64,000 nucleotides of DNA, from assembly GCF_012931685.1 (NCBI RefSeq), contig NZ_JABANC010000001.1, forward strand, positions 1 through 64,000, read 5' to 3'. The notes below the pieces were generated by a model, which saw only the letters and a list, made by a program, of their open reading frames with translations, searched no databases and was not told the DNA's origin. Numbering within the stretch: the stretch's first letter is position 1; each line of letters starts with the position of its first letter. Position numbers and translations under genes: made by a program. This stretch comes from Hanstruepera ponticola (GTDB lineage: Bacteria; Bacteroidota; Bacteroidia; Flavobacteriales; Flavobacteriaceae). Positions 16,666 through 25,983 of the stretch are shown here, one piece after another.

Positions 16666-17226
16666 ATGAATCCTAATTCACAAGAAAACATAATAAAACT
16701 TAGTAAGCCTAAAATAGTTCTTTTGACACTTGGATCAATTGTATTTGTGTGTCTAGGAGTTTGGATTGGAAAATCTGTTGGTCTTAAGATTACTTCTAAT
16801 ACAATATTAGCTCAAACTATCAGCTTAATCACAATTGTTTTTTTTGGAATGACAGCTGTATATGGTTTATCAAAATTATTTGATTTTAAACCTGGTCTTA
16901 CAATTAATTCAATAGGGATTTTAGATAATTCAAGTGCTGTAGGTGGACAACTAATCAAATGGGAAGATATTAAAGGATTTGATATTATACAGATTAGAAG
17001 TACGAAATTCCTTTTAATCTATGTAAAAAATCCTAAAGATTATATTAATAAAGCAAATAGGTTTAAACGATTTTGGATGAGAATGAATGATAAAAAGTTT
17101 AGAACTCCTTTAAGCATTTCATCAAACTCGCTGGATTGTAATTTTGACGAATTAATTAAGATTATTGAAACTAAATTGAATGAATACATTGCCACACACG
17201 CTGGGCTTAATTATCACCAACACTAA
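16666..17226 (+). CDS. STM3941-like membrane protein, 186 residues
   Basis: Two N-terminal TM helices (about residues 17-38 and 48-68) precede a soluble PH-like domain (GLTINSIGILDNSSAVGGQLIKWEDIKGFDI in parts). This arrangement and the opening IIKLSKPKIVLLTLGS resemble the STM3941 family, whose function is unknown. The last codons (THAGLNYHQH) are encoded by CACACGCTGGGC..., similar to the tail of the hairpin element upstream, as though the gene reads into a decayed copy. Start ATG lies two bases past the element at 16526-16663. Confidence 0.75.
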   Translation: MNPNSQENIIKLSKPKIVLLTLGSIVFVCLGVWIGKSVGLKITSNTILAQTISLITIVFFGMTAVYGLSKLFDFKPGLTINSIGILDNSSAVGGQLIKWEDIKGFDIIQIRSTKFLLIYVKNPKDYINKANRFKRFWMRMNDKKFRTPLSISSNSLDCNFDELIKIIETKLNEYIATHAGLNYHQH

Positions 17227-17236
17227 ATGTTAAACT

Positions 17237-17818
17237 ATGAATCCAAAGGTAGATTGGTTTTTTGAAAAAGATACGACTTGGAAAACAGAGTATCAAAAGT
17301 TAAGAGAGATCGTACTCGATTGCACTTTGGTTGAAGCATTAAAATGGGGAGTTCCTTGTTATACTTTTAATAAAAACAATATTGTTTTAATTCATGGGTT
17401 TAAAAATTATTGCGCATTGCTATTTCATAAAGGGGTATTGCTTAAAGACACTAATAATATCTTAATTCAGCAAACTGAAAATGTTCAAGCGGCTAGACAG
17501 ATTCGGTTTACCAATTTAAAAGAAATAATAGATTTACAGCCTATTATAAAAGCCTATATTTTTGAAGCTATTGAAGTGGAAAAGGCAGGATTAGAAGTAA
17601 AAATGAAAAAGACTTCAGAATTTGAAATGCCTGAAGAACTTAAAATAGCATTTAAAAACAATACTGAATTGGAAACTGCCTTCTATAACTTGACACCAGG
17701 ACGGCAAAGAGGCTATCTTCTACATTTTTCGCAAGCCAAGCAATCTAAAACTCGAGAATCGAGAATTGAAAAATGTACTGATAAAATTCTTAATGGCATG
17801 GGATTGAATGACAGATAG
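17237..17818 (+). CDS. YdeI/OmpD-associated family protein (DUF1801-type)
   Basis: A 193-residue soluble protein with the YdhG/YdeI core: LREIVLDCTLVEALKWGVPCYTF, ALLFHKGVLLKD, and a C-terminal helical YdeI extension ending in FYNLTPGRQRGYLLHFSQAKQSKTRESRIEKC (shown in part). Such proteins bind hydrophobic or peptide ligands in other bacteria; the role here is unknown. It starts 10 bases after the STM3941-like gene on the same strand. Confidence 0.9.
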   Translation: MNPKVDWFFEKDTTWKTEYQKLREIVLDCTLVEALKWGVPCYTFNKNNIVLIHGFKNYCALLFHKGVLLKDTNNILIQQTENVQAARQIRFTNLKEIIDLQPIIKAYIFEAIEVEKAGLEVKMKKTSEFEMPEELKIAFKNNTELETAFYNLTPGRQRGYLLHFSQAKQSKTRESRIEKCTDKILNGMGLNDR

Positions 17819-18023
17819 CGTAAATAACAGTGTGAAAAGCCAGTTGTTAACAGTGACCTACCTGTCCTGCAAGCGAGTAAGTAATTACTTGTACTCACCT
17901 GTTTAAAAAAAATTCCGTTAGACTTTACAAAATCTTTTTCTCACTTTATTCATATAGAATTTATTATCTTTTCAATCTCCAATCAGCACTATATCTAACC
18001 TGCAACTTGAGTCATTATAAAAA

Positions 18024-18911
18024 ATGAATCGCATACTTATAACTGGAGCAACAGGAAATATTGGGACAGAAGTAGTTCACTACCTTTCTGAATTGGACAA
18101 TAAATCTGAATTAATTGTAGCTGTCAGAAATGTGGAAGGTGCAAAGATAAAGTTTTCCTATCTATCCAATTTATCCTACAGGTTATTTGACATTGGGAAG
18201 CAAAACTCTTTTGATGCTGCATTTAAAGATGTTGACATTTTATTCTTGCTTCGGCCACCACACATTTCAGAGGTCGATAAATATTTTCAGCCTTTATTAC
18301 AATCAGGGAAAAATAATGGCATTGAGAAAGTGGTTTTTCTTTCGGTACAAGGTGCAGAGAAAAGCAAAGCTATTCCTCATAATAAAATTGAGCGGTTAAT
18401 TAAGTCTATTGGTTTCAAATACATTTTTGTGCGTCCTAGCTACTTTATGCAAAACTTAACAACTACATTACTACCTGAACTACAAAAAAACCAAACCATT
18501 ACGCTTCCTTCAGGACAGGCAAAATTCAATTGGATAGATGTAAAAAATATTGGAGAAGTATCAGCCGTATTAATAAAATCATTTGATAAATATCAAAATA
18601 AAGCCTACGACATTACAGGATTGGAAAACAAAAATTTTCAAGAAGTGACAGAATTAATGAGCGAAATAATAGGGACTAAATTCAATTTTAAAAGTATTAA
18701 CCCAATTAGTTTCTACTTCAAAAAGAAAAAAAGTGGCGTTAAAAGTGAATTTGCTTTTGTTATGACAATGCTTCACTTCTTACCAAGATTTCAAAAAGAA
18801 CCTGATATTTCAGATAACTTTAATAGAATTACAGGAAAGAAACCAACAACACTAAAAGCGTTTATAAACAGGAAAAAAATAGTTATAACAACACCTAAAC
18901 TATGTATATAA
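18024..18911 (+). CDS. NAD(P)-binding NmrA-family protein
   Basis: An atypical short-chain dehydrogenase of 295 residues. The dinucleotide fold opens with LITGATGNIGTEVVHYL (GxxGxxG). VVFLSVQGAEKS and FVRPSYFMQNL are typical of the NmrA/TMR group (quinone oxidoreductase or redox-sensing proteins). The classic YxxxK catalytic pair is not evident, fitting a sensor or an NmrA-like reductase. The ~200-bp gap upstream carries only a weak hairpin (17875-17896). Confidence 0.85.
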   Translation: MNRILITGATGNIGTEVVHYLSELDNKSELIVAVRNVEGAKIKFSYLSNLSYRLFDIGKQNSFDAAFKDVDILFLLRPPHISEVDKYFQPLLQSGKNNGIEKVVFLSVQGAEKSKAIPHNKIERLIKSIGFKYIFVRPSYFMQNLTTTLLPELQKNQTITLPSGQAKFNWIDVKNIGEVSAVLIKSFDKYQNKAYDITGLENKNFQEVTELMSEIIGTKFNFKSINPISFYFKKKKSGVKSEFAFVMTMLHFLPRFQKEPDISDNFNRITGKKPTTLKAFINRKKIVITTPKLCI

Positions 18912-18983
18912 AATTGTTGAGATAGATTTTAGGCACTCATTATGAATAATCAATAAGATTCCCGCTTTCTCTGGAAATAGCAT

Positions 18984-19733
18984 ATGATAAAATTCTTTAG
19001 ACACATTAGGCAGCAATTACTTTCAGAAGGCAAAACTGGAAAGTATTTTAAATATGCCATTGGCGAAATAGTTCTTGTAGTGATTGGAATTTTGATTGCA
19101 TTACAAATTAATACTGTCAAAAATAAAAATGACAAAAGATCTGAAGAAATTACTCATCTTGAAAATATTTTATCAGACTTAAAACAAGACAAATCAGAAT
19201 TAATTAAGATAATTGACAGAAGGCAATCCAAAACAGAGTCTGCAACGATTATGGAAAGCTACTATCATACAAAAAAAGTAGATAGTCTTAACCGCTATTA
19301 TTTTCACTGGACAAATGTCCTTATGTGGGAAACACATAATCCAAGTTTAGTTACTTTTAAAGAACTTATTAATTCTGGCAAACTTTCAACTTTAACAAAT
19401 GAAAACGTTAAGCAGTTATTACTTCAAATAGATTATAATTACAACCAGATGTTTGAACTCAGAAATCATTTGTATCATGATTATACTGATTATTTTTATA
19501 AACCATTTGGAGATTTTATTGATTACGAAAATGGTCTTAAAGCATTTTTAGAACCAAATGCGAAAATTGAATTATCAAGAGAAGATGTTGAAATAGCACT
19601 CAAAAGTAAACGTATTAAAAACGGATTTACATTGGCAAGACTCAATAATCAGCTTTTGTCCCAGCAATTAACCGACATATTAACTAAAGTTGATTCAACC
19701 ATTGTGCTAGTTGAGCAAGAGATAAAAAAATAA
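18984..19733 (+). CDS. DUF6090 family membrane protein (copy 2)
   Basis: 249 residues: basic start (FFRHIRQQLLSEGKTGKYF), one TM helix in YAIGEIVLVVIGILIALQIN, then a long helical extracytoplasmic region. It shares the N-terminal 50 residues closely with the protein at 11530-12273, while the remainder has diverged, so the two are paralogues. Function unknown. It stands alone between the NmrA gene and the RidA gene. Confidence 0.88.
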   Translation: MIKFFRHIRQQLLSEGKTGKYFKYAIGEIVLVVIGILIALQINTVKNKNDKRSEEITHLENILSDLKQDKSELIKIIDRRQSKTESATIMESYYHTKKVDSLNRYYFHWTNVLMWETHNPSLVTFKELINSGKLSTLTNENVKQLLLQIDYNYNQMFELRNHLYHDYTDYFYKPFGDFIDYENGLKAFLEPNAKIELSREDVEIALKSKRIKNGFTLARLNNQLLSQQLTDILTKVDSTIVLVEQEIKK

Positions 19734-19809
19734 CAACAACTAAAAAAAACACTCAAAATAAACGGGATAGCCGAAAACCGACCATAGTAGGCAATTAACA
19801 ATCTAATTT

Positions 19810-20328
19810 ATGAAAACACAAACTTACCAATTAACTTTATTCACATTACTTTTTACTTTGGTTTTTGGAATCCAAAGTTGTGAACAAAAACAAAACGAGG
19901 AAACTAAAGAAGTGGAAAAAGAAATAGTTGTTGAACCTGAAAAACCCGAATACTTTTCGCTAAGACCAGAAGTGGAAAAAGCATATGGTTATTCACACGC
20001 TGTAAAAATTGGTAATGCCATTAAAGTTTCTGGTGCTGTAAGTATGGATAATGAAGGAAATCCAACAGCCATTGGTGATTTGGGACAACAAATGAAAAAC
20101 TGCTATGCCGATTTGGAAAAAATTCTAAAGCATTACGGTTGTACATTTGATGATGTTGTCGTTGAAAATATTTTCACAACCAATATGCCTTTATTTCTTG
20201 AAAATGCAGCTTATCGCTCTGAAATTTATAAAAACCATTTCCCTACAGGATCTTGGCTTGGTGTAAAGGAATTGGCAATTCCAGAATTTATGATTGAAAT
20301 TGAATTGGAGGTTCATAAGAGTGAATAA
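19810..20328 (+). CDS. RidA-family protein with lipoprotein signal
   Basis: 172 residues. The N-terminus is a signal peptide ending in GIQSC (Cys-24), a plausible Bacteroidota lipobox, then an acidic linker (EETKEVEKEIVVEPEKPEY). The rest is a RidA/YjgF domain (HAVKIGNAIKVSGAVSMDNEG, DVVVENIFTT, FPTGSWLGVKELAIPEFMIEIE). RidA enzymes are usually cytosolic enamine/imine deaminases; the usual RidA arginine that binds the substrate carboxylate is not obvious here (FPTGSWLGV in place of PxRxxVxV), so catalysis is uncertain. Confidence 0.88.
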   Translation: MKTQTYQLTLFTLLFTLVFGIQSCEQKQNEETKEVEKEIVVEPEKPEYFSLRPEVEKAYGYSHAVKIGNAIKVSGAVSMDNEGNPTAIGDLGQQMKNCYADLEKILKHYGCTFDDVVVENIFTTNMPLFLENAAYRSEIYKNHFPTGSWLGVKELAIPEFMIEIELEVHKSE

Positions 20329-20367
20329 TTGTTAAAACGTATCATAGCATCATTACATACGCTATTA

Positions 20368-20411
20368 AAAAATCTGGTTCACAACCGCTAGAACTTGTGA
20401 ATCAGATTTTT
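20368..20411 (+). terminator. Terminator after the RidA gene
   Basis: A 17-pair stem with one G/T mismatch: 20368-20384 with 20395-20411. The 3' side ends in five T. It lies 40 bases after the RidA stop and upstream of the cytochrome gene. Confidence 0.7.
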
Positions 20412-20479
20412 ACCGATTTTTTTTATTTTGATTGAATGAAAATTGTTATTTTCACAGTCAGAAAAAATTCGAGTCTCTC

Positions 20480-21718
20480 ATGAAATCCTATTTATTTGCA
20501 GCGTGTATGCTGTTTTTGGTTATGTCTTGTTCTAGTGATGATGATGTAACGGTTCCGCAATGTGCAAAACCCACCAATGTTTCAGCTAGTGCTGTCACCT
20601 TTGAAAGTGCTACCATATCATGGAATGATAACAATGCTAGTTCTTACACTGTTGAATTTGGTTTATCTGGTTTTACTATAGGTTCAGGAACAACTTCAAA
20701 CACTAATGAAAATAGCATAATGCTTTCAGGCTTAACAGCCAATACAAGCTATGATGTTTATATAAAATCTAATTGCAGTAGTACCAACACAAGTATGTAC
20801 ACCAATACATTTACGGTTACAACTGCTGCACCTTTGGTAGTACCTCAATTTATGCCAAACCTTTCGGAGTTGAATTTATTTACTGGTGACCTAGAAAATC
20901 TAACCCCTAGCCCATATGCTTTTGTATATGACTTAAACACACCACTGTTTACAGATTATGCATACAAGCATCGTGTAATTGCTTTGCCGCCAGGAACAAC
21001 TATGGATTATGTTGACAATGGCTTTCCTGATTTTCCAGACAACACCGTTATTGCAAAATCATTCTATTACTTCAATGATGAGCGTAATGAATCATTAGGA
21101 AAAAAACTTATTGAAACGCGCATATTAATAAAAGTTGCTGGCGAATGGGAATTAGGAAACTACAAATGGAACGAAGCTCAAACTGATGCCGTGTTGGATA
21201 ACACCACTGGTACCGTTCCTGTAACTTATATTAATGCGTCTGGTAATACACAAAACGTGAATTATGTTATTCCATCAGCCAACCAGTGTTTTGACTGTCA
21301 TAATAACGAAAATATTGTAACACCAATTGGTCCAAAGTTACGAACTATGAACTTTGATAATCAATTACAAGATTTTATTGATGCTGGACATTTGAGCAAT
21401 TTGACTGACCCGAATACGGTTACTGTTTTACCTAATTGGGAAGATGACTCCTATACTTTAGAGCAACGTGCAAGAGCTTATTTTGATGTAAACTGTGCGC
21501 ATTGTCATTCAGATGGTGGGTTTTGTCAGTTCCAAACCTTGTTGCGTTTAACCTATGAAACACCATTTGAAGATTCTTATATTTTTGAGTCTAAAGATGA
21601 AATAGATACCAGAATGGAAACTTTTAATCCGCCTTATACCATGCCGCTAATTGGCACCACCATGGTTCACGATGAAGGCTATGCTTTAATACGTTCTTAC
21701 TTAAGTACGTTAGAATAA
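20480..21718 (+). CDS. Diheme c-type cytochrome (SO2930-like) lipoprotein with FN3 domain
   Basis: 412 residues from the ATG at 20480. The lipobox MSC (LFLVMSCSSDDD) is followed by an acidic exporter-type tail, an FN3 domain (~25-115), and a cytochrome domain with PYAFVYDLNTPLFTDYAYKHR, as in the SO2930 family. Two heme c sites are visible: CFDCH (~270) and CAHCH (~339). Electron-transfer role at the outer membrane surface is inferred. The partner beta-helix protein often found beside SO2930 is absent. A frame from 20432 adds 16 residues ahead of the signal peptide and is rejected. Confidence 0.88.
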   Translation: MKSYLFAACMLFLVMSCSSDDDVTVPQCAKPTNVSASAVTFESATISWNDNNASSYTVEFGLSGFTIGSGTTSNTNENSIMLSGLTANTSYDVYIKSNCSSTNTSMYTNTFTVTTAAPLVVPQFMPNLSELNLFTGDLENLTPSPYAFVYDLNTPLFTDYAYKHRVIALPPGTTMDYVDNGFPDFPDNTVIAKSFYYFNDERNESLGKKLIETRILIKVAGEWELGNYKWNEAQTDAVLDNTTGTVPVTYINASGNTQNVNYVIPSANQCFDCHNNENIVTPIGPKLRTMNFDNQLQDFIDAGHLSNLTDPNTVTVLPNWEDDSYTLEQRARAYFDVNCAHCHSDGGFCQFQTLLRLTYETPFEDSYIFESKDEIDTRMETFNPPYTMPLIGTTMVHDEGYALIRSYLSTLE

Positions 21719-21722
21719 AAAC

Positions 21723-21752
21723 AAACCCTTGATTTAATTAAATCAAGGGTTT
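21723..21752. terminator. Bidirectional terminator, cytochrome / 136-residue gene
   Basis: A 30-base perfect palindrome (half AAACCCTTGATTTAA) between convergent genes, with A-rich and T-rich flanks. Confidence 0.75.
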
Positions 21753-21784
21753 TACTTTTCTACCTTTTTCATAAAATTATTTTT

Positions 21785-22195
21785 CTATTTATTACATCTC
21801 GCATGTTTATACATGCCCTTGTATGGGTTAAAGCCTTTTGGCAAATAATCTTTAGTATCAAAACCAAGATTAACTTCCTCATCAAGCTCTACCAAATCAA
21901 TTTTGCTCCAATCCAAATCATGCTTTCCTTTTAATGGATTGAAATTAGATGGCAAATATTTACTGGTATCAAAACCATAACAAACCTCCTCTTCTAATTC
22001 TAACACGTGAATATCCTCAATGGCAATAGGTTCTGCATCGGGATTGTGAAATAATAGAGTTTCAAGGTGCGCTTTTTCACTTAAAACAGATTCTGTTTTA
22101 TATGACGATAAATCGTCAGGTTCTTCATTTGGGGAATCGGTCACAACTGTACTTGCTGCAAGTATCAAGCTGCTCATTAAAAATACAAGTTTCAT
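21785..22195 (-). CDS. Exported protein with an internal tandem duplication
   Basis: 136 residues, no family recognised. A short signal peptide (LVFLMSSLILAAST) is followed by an acidic region. The C-terminal half contains two copies of a ~33-residue unit: ELEEEVCYGFDTSKYLPSNF then NPLKGK, and ELDEEVNLGFDTKDYLPKGF then NPYKGM. The shared core is GFDTxxYLPxxFNPxKG. The unit could bind a ligand or form a small repeat fold. Upstream 140 bp shows nothing notable. Confidence 0.75.
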   Translation of the reverse strand: MKLVFLMSSLILAASTVVTDSPNEEPDDLSSYKTESVLSEKAHLETLLFHNPDAEPIAIEDIHVLELEEEVCYGFDTSKYLPSNFNPLKGKHDLDWSKIDLVELDEEVNLGFDTKDYLPKGFNPYKGMYKHARCNK

Positions 22196-22337
22196 TTTGG
22201 TAAAGATTTAATTGTTTACATGAAGTGACAAAATTTTACTGAAATTGTTACATAACTTTTGAAATCTTTAACACTAAAAATCAATACTTTATATTTTAAT
22301 TAAGAATCACAACGCGATACGTTAAGAATTTTAATAT

Positions 22338-23162
22338 TTATTGTAGTTGATTTTTTATAGCTTCATGGTACGCTTCATAATCAATAAGGTTGTTATGATT
22401 AGCACCTTCTACTTCTACAAAAATAGTCTGTTCAGGGTTTGAAATGTCACGAAGCTTCTTTCCTGAAGCAAGTGGCACAACCTGATCATTGGTGCCATGA
22501 AGAATTAAAACAGGACAGTTTACTTTTTTCATAAACTTAAAAGAAGGAAACTCATAGCGCATTAATTGTCTAACTGGAAATATAGGAAACCGTCTTTGAG
22601 CCACATCTACCAAACTATAATAAGGTGTTTCTAAAATGAGGTTTTTTGGAGTATTTTCAGAGGCTAAATAGGTTGCAACTCCTGTTCCTAATGAACGACC
22701 ATACAGCACAATATCTTGCTCCTCATAATTCTCTCTTAAATAATCATAACAAAACTGTGCGTCATGATAAAAGGCTTTTTCATTTAACGGTCCAGTACTC
22801 TTTCCGTAGGTTCTGTAATCTATAACAAAAACGTCGTAATTATATTGCGTGAAATATTGAGCTGTTGCTCCCCATCGGCTCAAATCACTTGCATTACCAT
22901 GGAAATAAAGTATCACCCCTTTGGGCTGCTTTGCTTTAAAATGAATAGCGTTGATTATGGTTTCATCGTCTGTATTCAGAAAAATTTCTTCAAAATCTCT
23001 TTTGAAATTATAGGTATAATTCTGATCTAGAGCCGTTGGTAAAAAAATTAGCTTTTCCTGAAACATATATAGTAAGGCTCCTATCATCACATATAGTCCA
23101 AGAATTATCAGTAGGATTTTTTTGACTTTACTTTTTTGACTTTTTTGATGTGTGTATGACAT
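22338..23162 (-). CDS. Alpha/beta hydrolase (copy 2 of a tandem pair)
   Basis: 274 residues: N-terminal TM anchor (~17-34), then an alpha/beta hydrolase of the BEM46/YqiK type. Oxyanion motif LYFHGNASD, nucleophile elbow GRSLGTG, acid in LHGTNDQVVP, histidine in GANHNNLID. Substrate unknown. Its start overlaps the last 35 bases of the upstream hydrolase gene, so the pair is translationally coupled. Confidence 0.88.
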   Translation of the reverse strand: MSYTHQKSQKSKVKKILLIILGLYVMIGALLYMFQEKLIFLPTALDQNYTYNFKRDFEEIFLNTDDETIINAIHFKAKQPKGVILYFHGNASDLSRWGATAQYFTQYNYDVFVIDYRTYGKSTGPLNEKAFYHDAQFCYDYLRENYEEQDIVLYGRSLGTGVATYLASENTPKNLILETPYYSLVDVAQRRFPIFPVRQLMRYEFPSFKFMKKVNCPVLILHGTNDQVVPLASGKKLRDISNPEQTIFVEVEGANHNNLIDYEAYHEAIKNQLQ

Positions 23163-24000
23163 TAATGCTGGTTGTTTCTAAATCTAATTCTTTAGGTTTT
23201 GTATTGAGGATTTCATCTAACATTACATGATAGGATTCAAAATTATTGAGATTTTTATGGCCACCTCCAATTACTGTATGTAATTTGGTCAATTTGGGAT
23301 TAATTTTAGACAACTTTACACTGGTTTTATAAGGTATGAGCTTATCATTGGTACCGTGAATTATATGTATTGGGCATTGAACATACTTCAACCATTTATA
23401 GGTAGGTAATGGATATTTCATTAATAATGAAAATGGCATAAATGGTGCATATCGTGCTGTAACTTTGGTTAAACTATAATAAGGCGCATCAAGAATGAGC
23501 ATTCTAGGGTGATTCATAGAAGCTAACTTTGTAGCAAAACCAGAACCCAATGAGCGACCATAAAGAATAATATATTTTTCAGGCACAAGCTCTTTGAGTT
23601 TATTATAGATTACTTGTAAGTCTCTTTTTATTGCTTTCTGCGATCGTCTTCCGGTACTTTTACCAAACCCTCTGTAATCAACCATAAAGACATTAAACCC
23701 ATGTCTGGTAAAATCTACTGCAAATTTACCCCAGCCTTTTATGCTTTTTGAATTTCCTTTGAGGTATAAAACAATGCCACGTGGTTTTTCTTTTGATTTA
23801 AACAAAACACCATTAAGTTCAGCGCCATCTCTGGTTTCCATATTAAACTCCTCAATGTCTTGATTTTCATAGTAAAACTGAAAATCTTTTGGTAATTTCT
23901 CTGGCTTAAACAACATGTAGTCCTGAAGAAAATACAATGCTAAACTTATAACTACATAAGCTATAATTACAATTATTATGATGGACCACCAATATGTCAT
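23128..24000 (-). CDS. Alpha/beta hydrolase (copy 1 of a tandem pair)
   Basis: 290 residues, paralogous to the downstream gene: N-terminal TM (~4-25), nucleophile GRSLGSG, acid in IHGTNDKLIP, histidine in GGGHKNLNN. The usual HG oxyanion motif reads LYLKGNSKS, so the conserved histidine is lysine. The catalytic triad itself is intact. The C-terminus extends about 20 residues beyond the fold (ETTSINVIHTSKKSKK) and overlaps the next gene. Confidence 0.87.
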   Translation of the reverse strand: MTYWWSIIIIVIIAYVVISLALYFLQDYMLFKPEKLPKDFQFYYENQDIEEFNMETRDGAELNGVLFKSKEKPRGIVLYLKGNSKSIKGWGKFAVDFTRHGFNVFMVDYRGFGKSTGRRSQKAIKRDLQVIYNKLKELVPEKYIILYGRSLGSGFATKLASMNHPRMLILDAPYYSLTKVTARYAPFMPFSLLMKYPLPTYKWLKYVQCPIHIIHGTNDKLIPYKTSVKLSKINPKLTKLHTVIGGGHKNLNNFESYHVMLDEILNTKPKELDLETTSINVIHTSKKSKK

Positions 24001-24154
24001 TTTATAGAAATTACGTTCTTACAATATATGAAAATCAATAATGAATACTGTTGTGAGTAGTCATAATGTTAATATCAGGTTAAAATACCATGAAGGATTA
24101 AACTTAAATCAAGTTTCATAGTCAAAGCAGTACATTAACAAAAAACGGTATAAA

Positions 24155-24616
24155 ATGAAAAAACTATTTTTAATTGCGTTGGCTTTAGTAACACTACAAG
24201 TTTCCGCACAGCACATAAGAGAAGGAAACAAAAAGGGCGAGAAAATGGAGCGCATGAACGACTACACACCAGAACAAATAGCCGAACTTCAGACAAAAAA
24301 AATGACTTTACATTTAGATTTGAATGAAGCCCAGCAACAAAAAGTTATGGCATTGAATCTCCAGAATGCCACTGACAGAAAAGCCATGATTGAGGCTAAA
24401 AAACAGATGGCGAAAAAAAGTGATGATCAAGAAATGTCAAAAGAAGACAAATTGAAAATGAAAAATGATATGCTAGACATGCAAATTGCCATGAAGCAAA
24501 AAATGAAAGATACTCTAGACGAAAAACAATATGCTAAATGGGAAGAAATGATGTCTAAACGAGGAGAAAGAGGTCGTGCCTATCAAAAGAAAAAAATGCA
24601 CAAAAAGAACGATTAA
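24155..24616 (+). CDS. Periplasmic LTxxQ/Spy-like helical protein
   Basis: 153 residues. A signal peptide (FLIALALVTLQVSAQ) precedes an all-helical, lysine/methionine-rich domain (LQTKKMTLHLDLNEAQQQKV, MIEAKKQMAKK, DEKQYAKWEEMM). This is the pattern of the Spy/CpxP-like DUF4890 group, thought to be periplasmic chaperones or metal sensors. A clear terminator follows. Confidence 0.8.
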   Translation: MKKLFLIALALVTLQVSAQHIREGNKKGEKMERMNDYTPEQIAELQTKKMTLHLDLNEAQQQKVMALNLQNATDRKAMIEAKKQMAKKSDDQEMSKEDKLKMKNDMLDMQIAMKQKMKDTLDEKQYAKWEEMMSKRGERGRAYQKKKMHKKND

Positions 24617-24649
24617 TATTTGAATTAGTTTAATTGGTTAGTTAGTTAA

Positions 24650-24681
24650 AATGGGCAATTCTATTATTGGAATTGCCCATT
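24650..24681. terminator. Bidirectional terminator, Spy-like gene / hemL
   Basis: A 12-pair perfect stem (24650-24661 with 24670-24681, AATGGGCAATTC) and 8-base loop, followed by T on the plus strand. It lies six bases before the hemL stop. Confidence 0.75.
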
Positions 24682-24686
24682 TTTAT

Positions 24687-25973
24687 TTATAAACTTTTAC
24701 TAACCGTGTTAACCGCTTCAATAGTTTTATCTAAATCGTCATAAGTTAAGGCTTCAGTAACAAACCATGTCTCAAACGCACTTGGTGCTATATAAACCCC
24801 TTCATTCAACATACCGTGAAAGAACTTTTTAAAACTTTCATTATTTCCAGTTGCTGATGATTGAAAATCTACAATTTCGATATCTGAAAAATGTACAGAA
24901 ATCATTGAACCTACCCTATTGATAGTATGTGTAATATTATTTTCTATCAATACTTTTTGGATACCTTCGTGTAGATATTTGGTTTTATTTTCAAGTCTAT
25001 CGTAAATGTCACTATCTTTATTTAATTCCTCAAGCATAGCCAAACCGGCTGCCATTGCTAACGGATTACCACTCAATGTTCCTGCTTGATAAACTGGTCC
25101 TACAGGAGCCAAATAATTCATAATTTCATTTCTTGCTGCAAAGGCGCCAACTGGCAAACCTCCGCCTATAACCTTTCCGAAGCAAACAATATCAGCCTTG
25201 ATATTGTAACGTTCTTGAGCACCACCTTTGGCCAAACGAAAACCAGTCATAACCTCATCAAATACCAAAAGAATATCATTAGCATCACATAAAGCTCTTA
25301 AATCTTCCAAAAAACCGCTCTTTGGCGGAATGCAACCCATGTTGCCTGCAACTGGCTCTAAAATAATACATGCAATTTCATTCCTATTTGCATTAATAAT
25401 GTCCTTTACATTTTCAATATCATTATATGTAGCCAATAAGGTATCTTTAGCAGTGCCTTGGGTCACACCCGGACTATTTGGTGTTCCAAAAGTTACAGCA
25501 CCACTTCCAGCTTGAATCAAAAAGCTATCACTATGACCGTGATAACATCCTGCAAATTTTATAATCTTTTCCTTTCCAGTAAACCCTCTAGCCAATCGCA
25601 CAGCACTCATACAAGCTTCTGTCCCTGAATTGACAAAACGAATTTTATCAATATTGGGCACCATGGATATAGCTAACTCGGCAATTCTGGTTTCTATTTC
25701 TGTAGGTGTTCCAAATGATGTACCTTTTTTTGCTTTTTCCACAACAGCATCAACTACAGGTTTGTAAGCATGACCCAATATCATAGGTCCCCAGGAATTA
25801 ATGTAATCAATATATGTGTTGCCATCAGCGTCATACAAATAAGCACCTTGAGCTTTTTCAATAAAAATTGGTGTCCCTCCTACAGCTTTAAATGCGCGTA
25901 CTGGAGAATTGACACCGCCAGGAATAACGCTTTCTGCTTCAGCAAACAAAGCACTACTTCTTTGATAGTTCAT
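24687..25973 (-). CDS. hemL: Glutamate-1-semialdehyde 2,1-aminomutase
   Basis: Converts glutamate-1-semialdehyde to 5-aminolevulinate for heme synthesis by the C5 route. 428 residues; class III aminotransferase fold with [28 protein letters not shown], the aspartate in [10 protein letters not shown], and the PLP lysine in [15 protein letters not shown] (~267). It is the third gene of an operon with the glucosaminidase and the PLP-dependent deaminase, 10 bases after the former. Confidence 0.97.
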   Translation of the reverse strand: MNYQRSSALFAEAESVIPGGVNSPVRAFKAVGGTPIFIEKAQGAYLYDADGNTYIDYINSWGPMILGHAYKPVVDAVVEKAKKGTSFGTPTEIETRIAELAISMVPNIDKIRFVNSGTEACMSAVRLARGFTGKEKIIKFAGCYHGHSDSFLIQAGSGAVTFGTPNSPGVTQGTAKDTLLATYNDIENVKDIINANRNEIACIILEPVAGNMGCIPPKSGFLEDLRALCDANDILLVFDEVMTGFRLAKGGAQERYNIKADIVCFGKVIGGGLPVGAFAARNEIMNYLAPVGPVYQAGTLSGNPLAMAAGLAMLEELNKDSDIYDRLENKTKYLHEGIQKVLIENNITHTINRVGSMISVHFSDIEIVDFQSSATGNNESFKKFFHGMLNEGVYIAPSAFETWFVTEALTYDDLDKTIEAVNTVSKSL

Positions 25974-25983
25974 GTTGTTTTGA

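Noticed and set aside
15442-18023. Prophage or insertion sequence in the accessory region
   Set aside because: No transposase, integrase or phage gene and no flanking target duplication was seen.
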